Positions 57,495 through 62,000 of a DNA stretch of 62,000 nucleotides are shown in pieces. The DNA lies in NCBI GenBank assembly GCA_029204225.1, contig CM055109.1, positions 42,905,054-42,967,053 of the forward strand, written 5' to 3'. How positions within the stretch are numbered: position 1 is the stretch's first letter; every line of letters starts with the position of its first letter. The DNA comes from Diphasiastrum complanatum (taxonomy: Eukaryota > Streptophyta > Lycopodiopsida > Lycopodiales > Lycopodiaceae). The notes beneath the pieces were generated by a model that had not been told where the DNA came from, ran no database searches, and saw only the letters and a list, made by a program, of their open reading frames with translations. Both the position numbers and the translations under genes were made by a program.

Positions 57495-57801
57495 CTACAA
57501 GCACAATAACATAACACAATGTTTTGAGAATCCCTAACACTTTAAACAATCTCCATGTTCATTAGCTAGTGGTAGATGCTAAAAAGCACAGACACCCTTT
57601 TTGAATTGCATAGATTCAAAAGCTTCTGCCAACAACCTCCATTATCTATCTTGCATCGTCCTGGCCCAACAGCTACAAGCACAATAACATAACACAATGT
57701 TTTGAGAATCCCTAACACTTTAAACAATCTCCACGTTCATTACTAGTGGTAGATGCTAAAAAGCACAGAGACCCTTTTTGAATTGCATAGATTCAAAACC
57801 A
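57446..57801. repeat. 178-bp tandem duplication overlapping a receptor exon
   Basis: Copy 1 is 57,446-57,623 and copy 2 is 57,624-57,801. They are almost identical, differing by a one-base deletion and a few substitutions. Each contains the splice acceptor and the first about 49 bases of the first visible receptor exon. Only copy 1 is followed by the rest of the exon with its donor site. Confidence 0.95.
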
Positions 57802-58136
57802 TATACTCTTGTGATAGAAAGTGGTAGTTCCACTATAGCTTATTAAACCACTTGTGATAGCCTATAACAAGCAGATGAAACCTAATCAAGATCAAGCTGT
57901 TCAAAGGCTCTTGTGGATCAAAGATATTATCATGCCCTGGTTTCAGGAATAGATATGGCTACCTCAATATGGTTAAATGCTAGTCAAATACCTCAGTACG
58001 GCAAAATACCTCAATCAAAATCAAGGATTCATGGTAAAATGTTGCAGTCAAAGCAACAAACACAAAAACGAGAGCCACCTTCGATAAACTCTGCCAAGGG
58101 CAATACTTCAACCTACTCACTAACCCTATTTTTCAG

Positions 58137-58138
<2 letters not shown>
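57802..58138. other. Intron or upstream flank of the receptor gene
   Basis: No further receptor exon is recognised. A plus-strand ORF at 57,913-58,212 ends in the GA run and is not credible as a gene. Confidence 0.35.

Positions 58139-58207
<69 letters not shown>
58139..58207. repeat. (AG)n microsatellite, about 69 bp
   Basis: An uninterrupted AG run. Confidence 0.97.
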
Positions 58208-58210
<3 letters not shown>

Positions 58211-58800
58211 GAGAAAAATAATCAATTGATAGCCCCAAGAGACGCATTAGGATGGACAGGATGAAACAACAATATACAATGAACGAAATAAATGCAAAGC
58301 TCTTGAATAGGTGCTTGACCTCACAAAGTCTAGACTAGTAAGTACTATGAGACAATGTACTAAAACCAAACAGGCTGTACAGGAGGGTACATCTAACTCT
58401 CAATGTTTCTTCCTCTCTAGATCTTCTAAAAGATTGTTTCTATGTAACGTATGGGGTTAAACTCCCTACCATAGAGGGCAACCCTTTTGTCTAGCAGTTT
58501 CTGCTGCTTGGACCAAGTCTCTTATGGAAGACTATATATGTCAATTCCCCATTTCTCCGGCCATTTGCCCCCTCCTTGTACCAGCATTGTTTGTTTGTTG
58601 TCAAAAGAGCCATTTGAGGTAGCATAATTGGAAGAGGAGATTGAACATGATGGTTGCAGTGCATGTCAAACAGCATGTATATGAGGCATAGATTTTTGAA
58701 AATATAGGACTTGAAAGGGCCATGCATGGCTTTTGGGTATGTGGTCATATGAGGGTAGGACACCTCCCGGGAGAGGGCATGCCTCCCATAATTCTATAAT
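58208..58800. other. Unassigned spacer
   Basis: No gene recognised. It probably lies in the receptor gene's long intron. Confidence 0.3.
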
Positions 58801-58829
58801 GATCTCCACCCATTTACTATCTACGTACG

Positions 58830-59840
58830 ACATGTCTACCTCGACGGAAAACAAATTGTTTGCTAATGCAAAAAAGAGCGAACTCTTCAAAAAGGAAATT
58901 GAGTAGTTAGGTCACATTGTGACTGCTGATGGAGTATGACTGGATCCTGAGAAATTTGTTGTGATCGTTGTGTGGCCCTTGCCAGCTGATTTGACAACAT
59001 TGCAATTTTTCTAGGATTGGTGTTATAGAAAATATATTAAGGATTGCTCCCGTATCGCAGCACCTTTGGCTGACTTAACTCAAAAAAACAAGTTTGGTGA
59101 GTGGACTGAATTGCAACGAGCAAGCTATCACTGAGCATGTCACCCTAAAACTTGTTGACCCTAATTCTTGATACGGATGCGTGTGACATTGCTGTGGGGG
59201 TAGGCAGTGTTGATGTAGGAGAGAAGGCCTATAGCCTTCGAGAGTAAGAAGCTCACCTCGGCACAACAGAATCATCCAACTCATGAGAAAGAGTTGTTTG
59301 CCATTACCCCATGCATTAAAAGTATGGAGGCATTACTTGTACGGATCCGAGTTTTGTGAGGCATTTTTGCAAACAGCCCGATCTCAGTGGCCAACAGGCA
59401 AGATGGTCTAAACTTATGCAAGAATTTCAAATGGAAATTTGGTATAAGAAGGGGGATTGAGTGGCTAATGCATTGTCTCTGATAGTATCCAATGTCATTT
59501 GTGGTCATTGAAAATGACCTATTAGTTGAGATAAAGAAGGCTCAACTACAGGATCCTCGATGTAAGAAAGTGGAGCTTGAGGTGAGTCATGGCCATGCAG
59601 AGTCTCAACAGGAGAGCTCTATTCCCTTTGCTCGCACTTATCTTAAGTATACCATCGAGGATGGTTTTGTTAAGAGGAATGGCAAATTTCTCAGTCTAAC
59701 TTGTGAGGATCTGCGTAAGAAAATCTTTGTCTTATCAAGTAATCCAAGTGCCTTAGAGTCTTGTGCATCTCATTAGGAAGATCCACTTTACCGATCAAGT
59801 CAAGTTCACTGCTAAGACTAGCCGCATAACTAAGAATTAC
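58830..59840 (+). pseudogene. Gypsy RT / RNase H / integrase zinc-domain remnant
   Basis: The plus strand reads A-K-K-S-E-L-F-K-K-E-I-E, then L-G-H-I-V-T-A-D-G-V, then W-P-L-P-A-D-L-T-T-L (end of RT), then I-K-D-C-S-R-I-A-A-P-L-A-D-L-T-Q-K-N-K-F, then D-T-D-A-C-D-I-A-V-G (RNase H start). F-C-K-Q-P-D-L-S-G-Q-Q-A-R-W and M-E-I-W-Y-K-K-G follow near 59,360-59,455. The 59,492-59,776 frame resembles the region before the H2C2 integrase finger. Stops and frame changes are frequent. It lies in the probable long intron of the receptor gene and opposite to it. Confidence 0.8.
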
Positions 59841-60356
59841 TTTCAAAAAGTCAGGCTTGACTAGCCTAAGAAGATTGAAGAGCTCTTCAAAAACTGTTTT
59901 GAAACACAGTACCTAACAACAAGACTCGACGCTATGTTCTAATGCCCTTCATCTAAAAAAAGGAGGCCGGGAACCTCCATCAAAACAAAATTTTATTTCA
60001 TTCTTGATCCCCTTTTGCAGTTCTCCCACCGACATACCTCCTTAGTATCGGTTGGACACTCAAATGCTTGGTTGCTCTAAACCACGTTCTTCTATACGGT
60101 TTTATGGGCTTCATACTGGTTTAGGGTTTGGGGTTTGGCTTCACTGTCCATTTCCTAAACTCGGACACCCAAGGAAGCAGCATTCTTTTTGAGGCAATGA
60201 CCAATACCCTTTCATCTGGATATTTGGCTAGGAAGCTTTGCAAGAAAGCAATGGTCAAAAAGGTCCTTTTAGTGCATGCAGATGATAGGAGTGGTTGTGT
60301 CGCCTTTATGTACTCAAGGATTTTACCACGTCATTAATTGCTCCTTCTTCAAATCC
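59841..60356. other. Unassigned spacer
   Basis: No recognised gene. A GGTTTAGGGTTTGGGGTTTGG stretch near 60,119-60,139 is a degenerate telomere-type motif. Confidence 0.35.
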
Positions 60357-60804
60357 ATGTCAAACGTTTTTGGTGAGCTTTCAGAGACCACACCCACTGG
60401 TTTCCAATCAGTGGATTTGCCTGCCGAGGAAGAGAAGGTCTTGGAGTACCAAGAAAAAGCGGAGCTAGACTATGCAGAATGGCTTGAAGCTGAGAAACAT
60501 GTTGAGACCCAACGTAGTGTGTTCAAGGATGCTGAAGAGCGCCTTAAAAAAGGCAGAGGAAGATACAAACCTGAGAGCGGATTATGCCAAGGCTTCCAAA
60601 AAACTTCGGCAAAGAGCCAAACGTAGGCTATTGTCACTAAAGCGAAGCTTCATAGCTAAAGTAACATCGAAAGAACAGGCTGAGTCACACAGAAAGGTGT
60701 TGGATACAGAGCTCCTGGAGCTAGGCAAACTTCAAGATCAAGCTATGCAAGCTGCTCAAGCTATGCTTGACCACATAATTTTCTTGGATAAATTTTCCCA
60801 GTGA
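60357..60804 (+). pseudogene. Coiled-coil protein reading frame with a frameshift, family unknown
   Basis: From ATG 60,357 a frame rich in Glu, Lys, Ala and Leu runs to an A6 run near 60,545-60,552. There it loses its heptad-like pattern, and the pattern continues in the next frame (60,552-60,804, ending K-F-S-Q). Together the two parts would make about 148 residues of nearly continuous predicted coiled coil. I recognise no family. It could be a transposon-borne structural protein or a broken host gene. A single-base difference in the A run would explain the break. Confidence 0.4.
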
Positions 60805-60825
60805 TGTTTACTATCCTGCCTCTCT

Positions 60826-61150
60826 AAGCCTAAACCCTAAACCTACACACTACTATGTCTTGCATGATGAGATCGGTTTCTCCCTGAATGAACTTCAACA
60901 GCTTACTAATTACTTATGCTCCAAACCCTACCCTAAACCCTAAACCTACACACTACTATGTCTTATAGGATGAGATCGGTTTCTCCCCAGATGAACTTCA
61001 ACGGCTTACTAATTACTTATGCTCTAAACCCTAAACCTACACACTACTATGTCTTATAGGATGCGATCAGTTTCTCCCGGAATGAACTTCAACAGCTTTC
61101 TGATTACTTATGCTACAACTTCATCCATAGACCCTAAACCTTAAACCCTG
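60826..61150. repeat. Three-copy tandem repeat with plant telomere-type motifs
   Basis: Units start at about 60,841, 60,944 and 61,035 (91-103 bp). Each has acctacacactactatgtct, gatc(g/a)gtttctcc, gaacttcaac and attacttatgct, joined by ccctaaaccctaaacc, the complement of TTTAGGG repeats. A further accctaaaccttaaaccc closes the block. Confidence 0.9.
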
Positions 61151-62000
61151 GTTGCAATACGTTGTCTCCCAAGAGTGCACTACCATCTTTGGAATGGATG
61201 TATCACATTGTTGTCTAACTTAACCTGCTGATGTTTTGGTTTCTAGGGTGCGAAATCGGGCGTCCTATCTTTGGCACAACTACGTAAACTGCAGGCAGAA
61301 TCAAGCTCAAGATCAGAAGATTTTTGGGTGAAGTGAATGCTCAGCAGAAGTGTTACAAGCTCTCAAGACCACAAGTTTCTGGGAGACATGAATGCTCACT
61401 ACAATACGTACAATACGGATCTATGTAACGATGCGCTCCAACCGATATGAAACATGTGAATATTGTATAACAGGACTACCAGAGCGAAAATTATCTTTCA
61501 AATAAGCCAACTGCTTTTCGAGCTCTGGTCTACCTATCTTGGTACAAATAATTTGTTTATGGCTTTGTTGTTGAAAAGAATGTGCATCATACAAGGGTCG
61601 ACTAATACTGTCAAAAAGGATGCTGCTGGATTGGGAAGAGGGCTCATTATGCTTCAAAGGTCCACATCTCTCTCCATATTGAGGATTTGGCTTGGAACTC
61701 AGAGGATTTGGCTTGGAACTCAGAATTCGGTCGACCTCATAATAAAAAGGCGGACAATTTTTCAAATGCAAATTATGAGGGTGCAAACTCAAGGTGCTTG
61801 TTGCCATTTCTGATAAAAACGCTTACTAATTTCTATCACACTTCAGACTTATGGAATTGCTCAAACTTTCTTCCTAACTAACTGAAGGCACAATTGTACT
61901 CTTCATCATCATCAGAATCTTGCTCAACGGTATGTTTGATATCCTTCTCAGTATGAACTTTGTATTACCTTAACACTAACCTTCACTGTAGAGTGGGTGC
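61151..62000. other. Unassigned right end of the window
   Basis: Overlapping short ORFs at 61,421-61,881 include a small direct repeat (ggatttggcttggaactcag, twice at 61,682-61,721) and no known motif. On the minus strand, about 61,960-61,880 reads an acidic stretch (D-S-D-D-D-E-E-Y) ending in a stop. It could be the end of a frame entering from the right, with low support. Confidence 0.3.

Noticed and set aside
57913-58212. 99-codon ORF ending in an Arg-Glu repeat
   Set aside because: The Arg-Glu tail is the translated AG microsatellite, and the rest has no motif or splice support.
61421-61807. 128-codon minus-strand ORF with repeated S-S-K-P-N-P
   Set aside because: The repeat comes from a 20-bp direct duplication. 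No family motif is present, and the opposite strand is equally open.

Overview
This window looks like nuclear DNA of a land plant. It is mostly AT-rich, intron-bearing and crowded with decayed transposable elements: Ty3/gypsy, Ty1/copia, CACTA, hAT and tRNA-derived SINE-like insertions, with long GA/CT microsatellites between them. Two recognisable gene families (vacuolar sorting receptor and MIP1/DUF547 leucine-zipper protein) are typical of land plants. Long introns full of transposon debris, and a bacterial-looking serine hydrolase gene, would fit a fern, lycophyte or another large-genome non-flowering lineage. That last step is inference.

Layout: 1-4.0 kb is a degraded CACTA element on the minus strand. 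4-11 kb is mostly unassigned, with several small tandem duplications. 11.1-13.7 kb is an internally deleted chromodomain-type gypsy element (minus). 15-20.4 kb is a mosaic of gypsy and copia pieces (minus), and 21.4-22.6 kb is a gypsy remnant (plus). At 26.4-28.15 kb a tandem duplication hit by a tRNA-like SINE precedes three exons of a MIP1-type leucine-zipper gene whose DUF547 part is not visible. 28.6-31.3 kb is a copia remnant. 32.2-32.9 kb is a copia gag piece, and 33.1-38.4 kb is a nearly full-length copia element (minus) with scattered stops.

The main gene is at 40,861-51,534 (plus). Nine exons join in frame with canonical splice sites into a 634-residue protein with a class A beta-lactamase / penicillin-binding-type serine hydrolase fold. 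It has an S-x-x-K motif split by intron 1, an SDN motif at the start of exon 4, and a K-x-G motif in exon 8. Intron 3 holds a complete 5,122-bp hAT transposon in the opposite orientation, with a perfect 8-bp target duplication and a six-exon transposase gene broken by only two visible lesions. Intron 1 carries a copia gag remnant. A 33-bp inverted repeat lies just upstream of the start codon.

From 52 kb on there are microsatellites, a copia-type PBS/LTR start, and the last five exons of a vacuolar sorting receptor gene (minus, 56,537-57,494). Its first visible exon is partly copied in a 178-bp tandem duplication. To the right lie a gypsy polymerase remnant, a frameshifted coiled-coil reading frame and a telomere-motif-bearing tandem repeat. 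The three host-type genes show no sign of acting in one pathway.
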